Of a stretch of 64,000 nucleotides of DNA, positions 12,428 to 24,346 are shown one piece after another. A model generated the notes under the pieces. It was not told where the DNA came from. It saw only the letters and a list, made by a program, of their open reading frames with translations, and did no database searches. Numbering within the stretch: position 1 is the first letter of the stretch; every line of letters begins with the position of its first letter. Both the position numbers and the translations under genes were made by a program. Origin of the DNA: Purshia tridentata (Eukaryota; Streptophyta; Magnoliopsida; Rosales; Rosaceae). The stretch lies in assembly GCA_003254885.1 (NCBI GenBank), contig QANT01008411.1:1-64000 (forward strand). The letters run 5' to 3'.

Positions 12428-14769
12428 ATCAAGTGAATTCAAAAGCCAGGAAAAAGGGGCCAATTATAAAATAACAAAGCTCAACTTAACTCTTAAGCAT
12501 CATAAATAAAGGCAAGCATTCATGAAATTGAGAGAGCGCATCAGAAGTGCTATATAAAGAATAGAAGGCAATAGTATATTGAGAATTATAAATTTAGTGG
12601 AGCTGTTGGATGTTGCTCAGTGCTGCTATAACTGAACAACCAAAAAGCTCTGCGATTCTTACCCATATTAGAAGAGCCAATCAACAGATGAAAAACCTGC
12701 AGTTTGAAATTAATATGTGTTACCTTATTGCATGTGTACAAGTGTGCATACATACAGAATCAATTATTAGATTACTAATATTTACACATATACACATACA
12801 TGGGGGCCAGGGGGATGCTTATCTGTATAGAAGAGATAATTCACTATCATAAGAATGCATCAGCATTAGAAGAAGTTCATCAAAATTAAAGCAAGGGGTG
12901 TTAGCATCCATCATGCACATGTACCCATTCATCATTTTCCTCCCCATCCACCCATATCTTCTATGAAAGATATGTAAGCATAAGTTATTTGCTCATGTGG
13001 TTGCCGATTTAATTTTGTTACCAAGTCCTCAAGACCAATTGCTATAGACTCAATTTTTCTATGAGACCCAACCTCAGAAATTGCTAATTCTATGGTTGTA
13101 ATATATTCTGGTACAGCCCAGTTTTCTATAACAGAGTCACCCAACATTCTTCACACTAGGACAAATTCCTTGGAAGCCTCAATGTCAAGCTACTTAACAG
13201 GAATAGCTCAATGCAAGAGCACCCAGTCCATCAGTTACCAGTCCAGCACGAGTAGGTTAATCCAGTCATCTACGTTAAAATTTACCTATATCATGCACAC
13301 ACACAGAGGTGCACACAAACATGCACACACGTACACACACAAGAAAAAGTAAAATGAATTTGAATAAGGAATAATAAAGCATAATTATTACTTACTTTTT
13401 GACGAGTCCAGCCAAGTTGTGAATTCCTCGAGTGAATCCTAATTAACTGAAATAGTAGATAAAAAGAACTCAGAGTCATTTCAATAAATTAACTTCATAG
13501 ACATCAATCTTGGACTTCCCCAGTTTTCCTAGGTTGATGTCACATCAAAGTGTGCATACACATAAGAATGTATCTTCCAGGATAATAAGTTACTTCCCTA
13601 ATTGGAACTAAAATCAGCAGACTTTGAGAATGAGAGGATTTGGCAGTAATCTTAAAGTCACATCTGAAAGTCTCATGCCCTAGATAATCTTGAAAGTGAG
13701 GATGAGTAGGCTAGGTGACTTGGTGTTTCCAACAAGTATCCTAGGCACACCTTTAAGCTAAAACCAGTTACAATTGCCTACTGACCACTGCAAACAGTAT
13801 TTTCAAAACAATGAGCTGCGTGTAATTTGTATTCACTACACTAAGTTCCAGGTATTCAGATTATTATCTCAAACAATCTAATTAACCAGTCAGATTTTCT
13901 TTGTGTATCAGTTAAATACAATAATTATTTGTTGAATTCCAAAATAATTCCTTGCCTCCAATTCTCTCTATTCTGATCCAGGTCAGATGTCTTGTGAGGG
14001 TTACATAACAGCACTTTGGGCACCCTGCACAAGAACCTAAGCAACCAATAGGACCACCGCCTGCTCTCAACCAGACATCCTGTGTACCTAACCAATATAG
14101 TTTCTGGTTGGTCTAAACTCGACATTCACAAATGTATGACAAATTTTAATTACATTCAGCTAAGAATATCTAGTTTTACAATTGTATCAACATAGAACAA
14201 CTGTTTTTTAAACTGGAATAGTCCACTTTTTTCTTTTTTTCTCTGTTTCTTTTTGTGGGCTGACACTTGTTTCATTTTTCTCACTTCAATAATAATCCCA
14301 TCACTTTTAGATGACACTTAAACTAACTATCTAACACAAAACAGTACCCTTTCATAAGCTGAGCATTAACTAAGCAAAAGAGAACCCAATTACCAGTCCA
14401 CCAAGATAATCAAATGAGACGCAAAATTATCGACAACTCGGAAACATTGCAGATAAATTCAAAATGTCCATTTCAAATTCTCAAAACATTCAATCCCACT
14501 CAGTGCAACCAATCCCATTTCTCAAGTTTCACACTAAAACACATTCCCAACCTACATTGACCATTTTTTCCATAATAAGCAAAATGAGAAACAAAGTCTC
14601 CACAAATCCCAATTTGACAATGCAATGAGCACAAGAACCAGATAACAAAGAAGCAGAAACAAACCTGAGAAAATGCAAGAACAGCTATAATGCCATCAAC
14701 AAGAGCAAGACCCACATTCACACCCACCAAAACCCTTGGAAAGCAAGAGCCTTCTCTCAATTCAAACAT
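9022..14769 (-). CDS. THH1: THH1/TOM1/TOM3-domain seven-transmembrane protein
   Basis: Thirteen exons on the minus strand give a 353-aa polytopic membrane protein: 14769-14665, 13446-13396, 12696-12663, 12234-12148, 12060-12009, 11819-11651, 11502-11407, 10585-10525, 9942-9878, 9681-9607, 9516-9441, 9305-9139 and 9045-9022. The start MFELREGSCFPR, the segments QLIRIHSRNSQLGWTRQK, CKGWQCWSNSCGF, KCFPLRFVHIGSRQRIVILV, SERASSEMWKVAGL and YHWHQQRVNGVYTSLLL, and the ending NQISRASPI all match the plant THH1/TOM1/TOM3 family as I remember it. About seven hydrophobic stretches are present, plus an acidic loop (DDEDEEDEG). Arabidopsis members sit in the tonoplast, and TOM1/TOM3 are host factors used by tobamoviruses; the normal role is unclear. 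Two exons are tiny: exon 3 (34 bp) and exon 13 (24 bp), the latter encoding only ISRASPI and easily missed by gene finders. The symbol is an assignment by similarity; a paralogue of the same family is possible. Confidence 0.9.
10175..10425 (-). mobile_element. tRNA-derived SINE in an intron
   Basis: Read on the minus strand, the sequence contains a tRNA-like head with an A-box-like segment (about 10409-10395, GTAGCGGGGTAGTAC) and a clear B box GGGTTCGACTCC (10378-10367), followed by about 180 bp of body and a poly(T) tract (10185-10168) at its 3' end. This layout fits a plant tRNA-derived SINE with a T-rich tail. It lies in the intron between exons 8 and 9 of the THH1-like gene, in the same orientation as that gene. 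Target duplications were not clear, so the borders are approximate. Confidence 0.65.
12388..12420. repeat. (AT)n microsatellite
   Basis: An uninterrupted AT dinucleotide run of about 33 bases inside an intron of the THH1-like gene. It is likely length-polymorphic. Confidence 0.95.
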
Positions 14770-15544
14770 CCTCTAAGGCTCCAACTCTCTCTCTCTCTCT
14801 TCGATAACCCACTTTTCTCTGTATGTCCCTAACTTTCTCTCTCTAAAAATTAAACTAAATTAAAAATGAGACAAAGAGTTCGTTAGCAAAAGATTTTTGG
14901 TCTGAAGCTGTGAAGAAACGTACGGACACAGAATAACACCCTCTCCTTGGTGGTATCTTCATGACAGATCTGTCTGTGTGTTTGTGTGTTGGGCTGATTT
15001 TTTGCGGTTTTGCCCCACAAACAACACATTCTTCACAGAGGAAAACCATGGTGGTATTTGTGGTAAGTACCTCCAAACAGTGAGGGTAGATTGGTAATCT
15101 GTCAGATACTGTCTTTTGTCTGATTATAGCACGCGGGTGGCTTTGATTCTCCCATGAATATCAATATAACCCCTTTTTGACCCAACGGGTTTGACTTGGT
15201 ATATAAAGCCAATAAGCTCTTACCCCTTGAGCTCTAAGCACACTAAGTAAAAATATAAAATTATTCTAGTCCAGCTTACCTTTTTTTTAACGTAATATTT
15301 CGTGGACTATTTATGACCTGTTATTTAATTTATTATTTATATGGAAGTTTGATAAAATTTATATTACATACTGATGTGACAGTATATAAAGTCTGTATCC
15401 TAAAATGTTAGAGGATGTAAAATGGGGATTTTTTGGGTTGTATTCTTTAAATTGTATATTTAAATAATATTAATAGATAGCAATGCACTTCAGTTCAACT
15501 CCTCTTTCTCTAACTTAAAAAAACAAAATAGTACTAGTAATATA
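14770..15544. other. 5' flank of the THH1-like gene
   Basis: The first few hundred bases should hold the promoter and 5' UTR of the minus-strand gene starting at 14769, including a pyrimidine/purine-rich (CT)n stretch near 14788-14802. No other gene is apparent. Confidence 0.5.
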
Positions 15545-15916
15545 TAGGTTAAATTTCACTTTTGGTCCTTATAATTTGGATCAAATTATTTTGGATCATG
15601 TAGTTTCAATTATTTAATTTTGGTAATGTAGTTTATAATTTTTTATAATTTAATTACAAATTAGCATTTTCTTTTAATAAATCATCAAATTCGTTACCTT
15701 TTTTGTCATATACTAAACCATTACAATTTTGGTCATATACTTTATATGTTGTTAGCGATTCAATAACTAATTTAATAAATTAATAGACAAAAATTATAAT
15801 ATATTTTTGAATTGCAACGGTTTGTATACTATATAATTAAAATCAAAATAATCGAAACTACCAATATTAAAGTGAAACTTAACATACTATAAGGGCCAAA
15901 AGTGAAATTTAACCTA
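15545..15916. mobile_element. MITE with TAGGTTAAATTTCACTTTTGG inverted ends
   Basis: A 372-bp AT-rich element. Its left end reads TAGGTTAAATTTCACTTTTG followed by GTCCTTATA, and its right end is the inverted complement with one mismatch (GCCCTTATA). The inverted repeats extend about 29 bp. A short ATA or TA repeat flanks both sides, too short to assign the superfamily with confidence. The interior has no coding capacity. Elements with this kind of GGTTAAATTTCAC end are common in plant intergenic DNA. Confidence 0.7.
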
Positions 15917-16699
15917 ATAGCCCATGACTGGCCTTTCAAATCTTTAGACCAATCATATAGCCCATGACCAGCCTTGGGCTATATCCATCGGTCGTTCTCA
16001 TATGCAAGAACACCGCAAAAGGCAAGTACTGTGCATCTTTTCTTTTTTCTCCAATAGTTTTAATTGGATACCCAAATTTTAGGTTTGGATTTGACTTTTT
16101 TGCCTTTAGACAAGATGCTATTGGTATCTTTTATCAAATTCTATTCATTCATATAAATCTCATAATTTATTTATTTTAGATTATATTAATTTATGTGGCA
16201 TATGATAAGTGCAAAACATGGTTAAGGTTGTCGAGATATAATTCATTAGCCATACATTATATTATATATATCTTCCTTATATAGTTATATGCAAAGAAAT
16301 ATTAATTATATATCTACTGAGATGTGGTTTTAATTTCTTGTCCTATTTTGATACGTGCAAATTAAGCTTTTTTAATTAACTAATTAGCATTTTAATTTTA
16401 GAAAAGAATACTCAATTTCTAAATATTCCTCACAAATTCACAATCACAAGATAATTATATATGACAACATATTGCATCATAGAGAGAGTGTGTAAAAAAA
16501 TGGACATGCATATGGGCAAATTAGGAAGATAATTACATATATGGTCAGTGATTTAATAATTACCTATTTACATGTTTTTCCTCCAATATATAAATCCATC
16601 AAACCTACGAGGAAAAGAAAACCAAGCCAATTTACCAAGAAAACTCCCATTAATTTTCTTTTTCATTTTACAGAAAAAATAAAAAATAAAACTTGGGCC
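15917..16699. other. Intergenic DNA upstream of the first MADS gene
   Basis: AT-rich sequence without a recognised gene. The phrase CATATAGCCCATGACCAGCC at about 15953 echoes TAGCCCATGACTGGCC at about 15918, a small local duplication next to the MITE end. The last part must include the promoter of the plus-strand MADS gene. Confidence 0.45.
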
Positions 16700-17092
16700 A
16701 TGGCGGGCAAGAAAAGCAGAGGAAGAAAAAAGATGGAGCTGAAGAAGATTACAAACGAAGACGATCTTCTTGTTACTTTCTCTAAGCGTGGGTCCGGTAT
16801 ATTGAAGAAGGCTAACGAGTTAGCAACAATGCACGGGGCCGAGGTGGCCGTAGTGATATTCTCACCTTCGGGTGAACCTTTTTCCTATGCCCACCCCTCC
16901 GATGACCATGTTGTCAACCGTTTTCTGAACCGGGCCCCACCCGAAAACAACAACGTGCACTCTCGCGTGGAGGAGCTTCGACAGATGCATGAATCCATGG
17001 CGAAGTTGTGCGTGGATATCCGCAGCCACTTGGATGGGAGGATGATGAGGGACTCCGCCGCGCCCTCCACCTCTTCTTCTTCTCAAGCTTAA
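16700..17092 (+). CDS. Type I (M-alpha) MADS-box protein, short
   Basis: Single-exon frame of 130 aa starting MAGKKSRGRKKME. Residues about 8-67 form a MADS DNA-binding domain with the pattern GRKKMELKKI..., [37 protein letters not shown], which is typical of the M-alpha (AGL29/AGL61/AGL62-like) clade. No K domain is present and introns are absent, both normal for type I genes. The usual FSKRR motif reads FSKRG, a change in the basic helix that could alter DNA contact. The C-terminus is short and Ser-rich with no long coiled coil. An in-frame ATG upstream at 16541 would add 53 residues unlike a MADS protein, so the ATG just before the basic region is preferred. A second M-alpha gene follows 1.8 kb downstream in the same orientation. 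Members act mostly in female gametophyte and endosperm, but the role here is inferred only. Confidence 0.85.
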   Translation: MAGKKSRGRKKMELKKITNEDDLLVTFSKRGSGILKKANELATMHGAEVAVVIFSPSGEPFSYAHPSDDHVVNRFLNRAPPENNNVHSRVEELRQMHESMAKLCVDIRSHLDGRMMRDSAAPSTSSSSQA

Positions 17093-18903
17093 ACCTTTGA
17101 TGGCTCTGCTAATAATCCATGCCAGGAGTGATTGGCCCTGCTTTCCCTCCCGGTTATTATGAACGGGTTATTTTTAGAAATTTTTAGATAGGGCTTTTAT
17201 TGATGTGGCATTAGTGGGTTAGTTTTATATTTTAATTGTTGCTATACATCATTAATATAGATTTTTTAATACTTTTTTTATTGAGAAACCATAAAGTTAC
17301 CTGTCGGTGTGACAAATTTGGTGTTATAAGTTCTAAGTTATAATCATATAAAAATTTTATTTTCTACTTCAATATATATCAATTCAATTTTGTATGATGC
17401 ATGACCTTAATGATTGATTAAACCATTAAACCCATTACTTTGCATGATTTCTCACATACGAAGCCCCTTTTCATAAGTTAGAGAAATGTATTTTATAAGT
17501 GAATATTTAATAGTTTAGATATTGTGTGATATATATAAATCTTCTTGGGGGCATGTTATATTTTCAAGTGCTCAATCATAAATATACATTCAAACCTCGA
17601 ACTTTAAAAAAAAAAAATTGGGAGATGAGCCCTAATAGACAACACTCCAATCAAAAAATTTTTTTGTTTCTAATGTTATATTTGGTCGCAATCCATATAT
17701 AGATAGAGTGAAAATTACATTTTCATTACTACAAGGGTTGTAGCTAAAACTTTCAGTGACAGAAGTTGTTGTACTATGTATAACACGTATAGTACAAGTT
17801 GTAACTAAAAGTTTTAGTTACAGGCCATTTTTAGGCATTACATAATCACAATAGTATTAAAGTGTTTGTTCTACCTTAAGTGATGCTCGCATTTCATGTG
17901 TCATATTCAAATTGTTAACTCTATTGCCACTTGCTGGAGGCCATGCCTATCAGTCTCTCATGTTGTATCGATATTATGTCTAATTAAATCACTTTAATTA
18001 AGTAAGGGATAAATTTTTATATCTAAAAAGAACAATTTTAATACAACTTATAAAGATTTTCCTCTTAATATATCTAATGTGACCGATGTGTAATACTTTA
18101 CTTAGATCCACACAATTCTTAGCAAACATATTTGAGAAAAACTATACGACATTTTAAGGCAATAACATTAAGGATAAAACTTTCCTTGGCAATTAAAAGT
18201 AAGTAATTTCTACATAATTGGTAAGTTGGTAACCTTTGTTCGTAGGTAGAGAGATGTCAACCTATCCCTTGACATTTGGGGGGCCATGCATCATCACAGT
18301 ATCCGTGGTCTAACAAATTTATTAGTTGGCGTCATTAATTGATACAAATCACATCCCCTTTTCTTCTTTATAACCATCATTTTGAAAAACCAATTTTGCT
18401 ACATGTACTACTTACTTTCTCAGAATCAATCCCTACCCTTGATCCCTCTAATGGGTAATCATCCATTAGTCAAAGTATTCAAATCATGCGGCCAGACAAG
18501 GTCCTTACAATCTAATTAATAAGCAACAATATATTGGACTAACCACAAAGAGAAGCTTACCTAATGTTGCTGTGGACCAACCACACAAAACTTTTTGTTC
18601 TCATTCAATAGGCAAATCCAGATGGCTTTTGCTCAAAATTAAATTCATCCTTTAGCCAGAATCTGATATCCTAAATTGGATTTGAATGATGCCAGCCCAA
18701 AAGTCTGAAAATTTAATTCATTATTTGGTAGCATTCAAACAGAGAAGGAAAGATCATTAATTGATTTCCTTATCAGCGAATTACACATAGAATTTAAGGG
18801 GTAGCCAAAACCCAATATTAGAAACACTGAAGCTTTTATATGGGTGCACAAATCTCACATTTCCTCCGAACTATACCGTAAATTTTAGAAACAAAAAATA
18901 GAG
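17093..18903. other. Spacer between the two MADS genes, with palindromic repeat debris
   Basis: No gene seen. Around 17740-17825 two neighbouring palindromes occur: TTGTACTAT...ATAGTACAA (about 17769-17797) and an 11-bp-arm perfect palindrome TGTAACTAAAA-G-TTTTAGTTACA (17800-17822). They look like the remnant of a fold-back or subterminal-repeat DNA transposon, but no complete ends were found. Confidence 0.5.
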
Positions 18904-19470
18904 ATGGGAAGGAGAAAAATTGAGATGCAAATGGTGCAGGACAGCAGCTCTAGGCAGGTCACCTTCTCCAAGCGCAGAACTGGCCTGTTCAAGAAGGCAA
19001 ATGAACTAGCCACTCTGTGTGGTGCTGAGGTTGCTGTTGTTGTTTTCTCTCCTGGGGGCAAGCCCTTTTCATTTGGACAACCAAATGTGGAGTCCATTGC
19101 AGACAGGTTTCTAAATGAGGAGAATGAGGAGGACCGAAATCCGAGTGATTGCTTTGTTGGGTCTTGTAATGAAGGTGGGGAGAGGCTAACCCAAGAACTT
19201 GGTGACGTGCTCAAGCAGTTGCAGGCTGAGAAGAAAAGGGGGGAGAGCCTTGATAGGGCACTGAAAAGGGGTAAGGGGCCTATGGGCCTCAAAAACAAAG
19301 CAGCAATTGGGGAGATGTGCCTGCCAGAGCTTGAGAAACTGAAAGGGTCGCTGCAAGAGTTGCGTGAGAATGTGAAGGCGAGAGTCGGTGACATGGAGGC
19401 ATCGTCTTCTTTGCTGCTCCTATCAAAACAGCCGATGCGAAAGACTAAGGCTGTTGCTAAAAGTGGCTGA
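18904..19470 (+). CDS. Type I (M-alpha) MADS-box protein, AGL29/AGL62-like
   Basis: Single-exon gene of 188 aa. The MADS domain spans residues 1-60 ([52 protein letters not shown]), with the FSKRR and [16 protein letters not shown] hallmarks of the M-alpha clade. A region rich in Leu, Glu and Lys (about 95-165) could form a coiled coil used for pairing with M-gamma partners. No K-box is present. It lies downstream of a shorter relative in the same orientation, suggesting tandem duplication followed by strong divergence. Gene order in this window matches the Arabidopsis neighbourhood of AGL29 (At2g34440), making this copy or its neighbour the probable positional counterpart. The start ATG is directly followed by GRRK, the canonical MADS start. 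Confidence 0.93.
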   Translation: MGRRKIEMQMVQDSSSRQVTFSKRRTGLFKKANELATLCGAEVAVVVFSPGGKPFSFGQPNVESIADRFLNEENEEDRNPSDCFVGSCNEGGERLTQELGDVLKQLQAEKKRGESLDRALKRGKGPMGLKNKAAIGEMCLPELEKLKGSLQELRENVKARVGDMEASSSLLLLSKQPMRKTKAVAKSG

Positions 19471-22400
19471 GAGTCCTTAATTTTAATTCATTTTGTAGTG
19501 GTATCATGAATGTTTCTCTGTTTGTTTGTTTGGTTAAGTTTCCGAAATAGAATTTCCTAATATAAGTAAAGGGTTCAAATTAGATAAACATGTTTGCTTT
19601 TGCTTGAAATTGATGCTGCGTATGTTTCTAATGTTATCGATCTCCACAATCACGTTTTCACATGCAGGGTGCACAAGCCACAAATGTGTGCGCAAATGTG
19701 CCTGTATCTGGTGATTAATCGCATTTAGAACTTTTAGTAATGTTTTTGGGTATTCATCACTCAACCACCTAGATTTGTTTAGGTCACGGCGTGGGGGGAT
19801 CGGAAAAATAACAAGAATCAGTGTCGTGGTGGTGCTACGAGATTGCGATTCTCCTCCGGACCCTCGATTCGATTGTTTTCCAAGAATATTGAGCCAGGTA
19901 TGTAAGCCATGTATCTAGGAGGAACTAAAAAGAAGAGCTTTCAAAATTGAGAATTTTTGTGTCAATTTTGTTGCCCAACCTACGCAAGATAACATATATA
20001 TTTTGGACAATTCAAACAACCCATACGTATAACTTAAGGTATTGAGAAAAAAGGTAGAGAGTTATGTTGCTCAAAAGCGCGAGAATCGCCGAGGGGTTAG
20101 GTAGTTTAACTCGTATAGCATTCGAGTCATAATATTAATTCTTCTCATTTACTTCTTTATAGAAGTGAGTGTACGTTACTCATTAAATAAATCTAACGAC
20201 TTATATTTAAATGTCTTTTTCTTTCTAAAATAAGAGATATCGTATAAGAGTTTTAAAAAAGGTTATAATTTAATGTAAGCCATAAATTTTATATGTTAGA
20301 AAGGGCGCCGGTCCAAAGCTAAGCCAAATACAAGACCAAAGGTGGCAAAAAATGTTAGTGGGTTGTGTTAATTCGTGTCATGTTGTTTCGTGTTCGTGTC
20401 TTATTGTTTCGTGTTTATGTCCTGTCGTTTCATGTTTGTGCTAAATATTATTAATACAAACACAATCCACTAAAAAGAATATGGACAACCCAAAAACCTA
20501 GAATAATGAGTTGAGCAAATCTGGGCAACCCTGATATTCCCTAAACAAAATGATTTGAAATTTTGATAAATAGGGTATGAACCTGTGTGTTTCAACAATT
20601 CTTCAATTTTGCTTTAGATGAGCTTCTTTTGTGCATAAATTTTATATGCATAAAAAGGATTGTCCCAAATACACGACAAACAAGGCGTTAAAATTTGGCC
20701 CCTTTTACGTAAAAGCTTCATCCTATATATTGTTATTAGATAAATTTTACATCTACGCCCTCAAACGATTGGGCCGGTCGATCTCACATTGCCACCTGAA
20801 TAACAAAATTGAACCACATGCATATAGAATTGATTTGTAAAGTCATGTCTAATTTCGACCACTATTTTGTCAAAAATTAATTATGTGAACTTCTATAAAT
20901 TAAATCTTTTTTTTAGGCCAGGATCCATAAATTAAATCTCAATTAACAATTTTGCATGAAAAATTTGATGAATATACGATGCTATGGTATCCTAGGAATT
21001 GGAAGACCATGGCAAAGGCATATGTGTAGGGCTAGCTAGAGAGAAAAAAAATTTTCTTTGGTCAAAGAGCTAGAAAGAATTGGTCGAATATAAAAGAATT
21101 TTCTTAATTTTGCATGGGACGACAGTATGGAATATTACTCGGTCGCACCCTCTGTTGAATACAGTTGGCAAAACGAGTGAGCAACTCGTATGTACAGTTG
21201 TATGCAGGCTTCAATATCAATCAGAAAAAATACGGAAATAAATATATCAACACACTATTTCCTTCCTTCATCAACATAACATTCATAGAATTGGACCACA
21301 CTCTTCCTTTCTTCTAGTCTTCTAGATCATCTAAATAAACTAAGTGACTAATGGCTAGTTACCGTTCTGTCCTCGACTATTATAGGCACGCAGCTTGTAT
21401 TATAATTGTGGCAGGCCAGCTCCTTTGTATTTCCACAATTACAATATACTCTTTCTGTTTTTTTTTTTTTAAAAAAAACTGTGAAAGCCAGCAATTAATT
21501 TATAAACCTAAATTTAATTAATTAATTGTGTATCACCATCATTTCTCAAAAAATAAAAAATAAAACTACTTGTATCACCAGTCATCAGCTGGCACATACT
21601 TAGCAGAGATGCTCCTGATCAGACACTATCTGAAGGAGTCTGAAAAGAATTGGTATATATGAAGCTAGGAAACAACAAGAACATAAGCATTATTCCCAAT
21701 CGACCTCAATGTAAAAATATCATATTTTGGAAATAATAACATTATAATTTGCTGCCATATATATATCATATATGGTTGTGAAATTCCATGCTTTTTCACT
21801 TTCGGTAAAAAATATATATATCTACTCCACTGCATGCGTCTCAAATTCTCAATCATGCATGCAATTGTCAATTGAGTACGTAGCATATTCTATCTGCTTT
21901 TTCCTTTTTCTTCCTTTTTTTTTCTTTTCAATGTCCACCAAAGCTTTGTTAAAACTATTAATTAATTGACAGAAATTATTCTTCGATTGGATTTGGACAT
22001 ACAATTGGCCTGAAACCAGCTGAAGCCGTTCCTTTTGGTCAATTTTTTTTGGAACTGGGGAGTTAGTTGGAATTAAGTCCCAAGATAGGTCATCAATTAT
22101 ACACAACTATATAGTAGTCAAGATTAATAATATTCACAGCTCTAATACTATATATATGACACATCACTCAAGTTGTTAACTGAGCATATGTCCCCAATTT
22201 TGTCTGTCTTTAATTAATTTCTCGTCACATAGATTGTTATTCAATGATAATTAATTGGAATAGCAATACTCACAGTCACAACCCGTATTTTGTTACGGTT
22301 GTACCCATTTGGAAGTTTTAATTTGGTTCTACTTACAGCAAAAAGGAATCTGGATTAATTGGTTTTGGGTTTCTCGAAATAAATAACCAGTCTAATTAAG

Positions 22401-23171
22401 TCTTTATTTTCTCAGAAATGGCCTTTCATTTTCTTATAATATTCTCTTTGAACTTTGTACTGCATATTGCTTTTCAATCTTTACATTTGAGACATCTAAC
22501 TTCGGCTTCTCTCTTCACTCCAACTCCGTTTTATGATGATCTATGAGTTATATTTTCTAATCACATTCGATGAAAGAGTAATGTACGTGATCTATATACG
22601 TGATGCCTTAGCATTTTTCCTAAACCAAAAAGGGGCTAAGACGGCCAAAAACAGGTATGATATTTTTTTCCTTGTCTTTTTCATTTTTTTGGATTTGATC
22701 AAGACCCCAAAAAAAAGGAGGAAGAAAGAAGGCCAAAACACAGCTAGCTAGCGTTTACATATGGAAAGGCAATATGCCATGATTCCATGGAATGAGGGAG
22801 ACTGTATTAATTATATGTATCCTGGAATTAAAATGTACGTGGTTTCCTTCTGGACGCACCCAAACAACTCATAATCCCACTCCTCCACGTTTCTACTACC
22901 CTCGACTCCATAAAAACGCGGAGCAGTTGGTCTCCCACTAGGTCCACATCTCTTCTGTAAATTACCAAAATATCCTCACCCAGCCGCCAAAATTCCCTTC
23001 TATCATAGAGTCCTTGCCTTCTAAGAAAACCGAATGTTCCCCACTCCAATAAAACCACCACCTTCTGTTTCAGACTTATCTCATTCCGCGCAAACCAAAC
23101 GGAACCCACAAAGCAGAAGAAGGTAGAGAAGGAATTAAGGCCTCTCTAGCCAGCGAGATTGAGAGATAGAA
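19471..23171. other. 3.7-kb AT-rich intergenic region without recognised genes
   Basis: No exon set or RNA gene was recognised. At about 20381-20442 there are three degenerate units of about 21 bp (TTGTTTCGTGTTCGTGTC and variants). Similar GTGTCGTGTT-type runs occur in plant transposon ends, but no element border could be drawn. Many short AT runs occur, including TATATA stretches near 21760 and 21810. Confidence 0.5.
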
Positions 23172-23390
23172 ATGTTGGGCAAGAAGAGGTGGTCTTTCTT
23201 TAAGAGGACAAAGAAAGAGTCATGGAGTTGGAGGTGGAAGTTCTTGGGGTCGGCATTCAAGTTTAGGCCTTTGAATCTGCAGGTGTCTTTCTACGACAAC
23301 GTCGTTTTCAAGATTGTATCTGTGTTTGAGGCTATAGTGTTGTTGCTCAGACTCGGTTTCTTCTACCTTTTCTGCGGCTGCAAACTTTGA
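23172..23390 (+). CDS. Small basic protein with one membrane segment, unknown function
   Basis: A 72-aa frame with a good plant start (AGAAATGTTG). The first 30 residues are very basic and Trp-rich (KKRWSFFKRTKKESWSWRWK). A segment SAFKFRPLNLQVSFYDNVVFKIVSV follows, then a hydrophobic stretch EAIVLLLRLGFFYLFCGC that would make one membrane helix, ending KL. The N-terminus is suited to face the cytosol. I recall similar short plant proteins with a W.W..L..A.....LNLQ.SF pattern, but I cannot name the family. No intron is needed. Composition is more structured than the random frames around it, which supports a real gene. Confidence 0.6.
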   Translation: MLGKKRWSFFKRTKKESWSWRWKFLGSAFKFRPLNLQVSFYDNVVFKIVSVFEAIVLLLRLGFFYLFCGCKL

Positions 23391-23637
23391 GTTTCTTCAA
23401 CCTTTGAGGCTGTGGTGTCTCTATCTCTCTGTTTATTTGGTTTTCTTTATGATGTTGCTTCAAGGAATCAAAAGGGTACAATTTTCAGTGCAAGTAGTTG
23501 TTGGCTTATGGGTGGTTCAGCCATGAATGGATTTCAAGAGTCTTCCTATGAATGAATGAAACAACCTTGGGTTTTGGGGTAATGGGATTTGGGTAAGAGA
23601 GATTAAGCTAACTCAGCACATTGGTTCTGTCATGTTG

Positions 23638-23887
23638 CTAATATGTTCATGTACAAAGCTAATGCCTAGTTGCCTTCTTTGATTTTTCTTAAATTCTGTG
23701 ACTTCTTTCTCTGTATATATGTGTATATATATATATATATATTCAATTTTGCAAATTGCCCGTGGGTTGCACTAATATGTTCATGTACAAAGCTAATGCC
23801 TAGTTGACTTCTTTGATTTTTCTTAAATTCTGTGACTTCTTTCTCTGTATATATATATTCAATTTTGCAAATTGCCCGTGGGTTGCT
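23638..23887. repeat. Tandem duplication of about 115-130 bp
   Basis: The segment beginning TAATATGTTCATGTACAAAGC at about 23638 and ending CCCGTGGGTTGC at about 23770 is repeated from about 23773 to 23887. The two copies differ mainly in the length of an internal (TA)n tract and one base (GTTGCC versus GTTGAC). The high identity implies a recent event. It sits in the 3' flank of the small membrane-protein gene and may be part of its transcript. Confidence 0.9.
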
Positions 23888-24346
23888 CTGTTTGATTTGT
23901 GCAAAGAGGTGAAGAGGGCTTTTGTGTAATGTCTTTGCCTCCATTCATAAGGTATAAATTGTGCCTAGAAAGATCCCCCTATGTGAAAACTAATTTTTGT
24001 TTTTTGTTTTTGGCCAATCAACAAGTGTGGCATTCCCGGCCATGCTAGTTTGGAATTAAGCAAACAAGAACAGTGGACTGCTCATCCAATGCCCTTCCAA
24101 GCCATGCAGTGTTACTTTACTCCATACAATTCTACCTTACTAATGCAATCACGCAGGACTATTAGAACAGGTGGGATTTGAGGACAGAGATTAAGCAAGA
24201 GCCAAAGATTAACAAACAAATTAAAGGTTCACAACCCGAAGTCTCTTTGTATGTTATAACCAAGTCATTTTAGACTACCTTAATGGCCTTCTATAACAAG
24301 TGTGTGTGGCCTTCATATTCCTATATCCAGCTAGCCAGAGCTTCCT

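Noticed and set aside
22828-23109. 93-codon minus-strand frame upstream of the small-protein gene
   Set aside because: It overlaps the likely promoter of the opposite-strand gene, with no recognised motif. I could not exclude it fully, but support is lacking.
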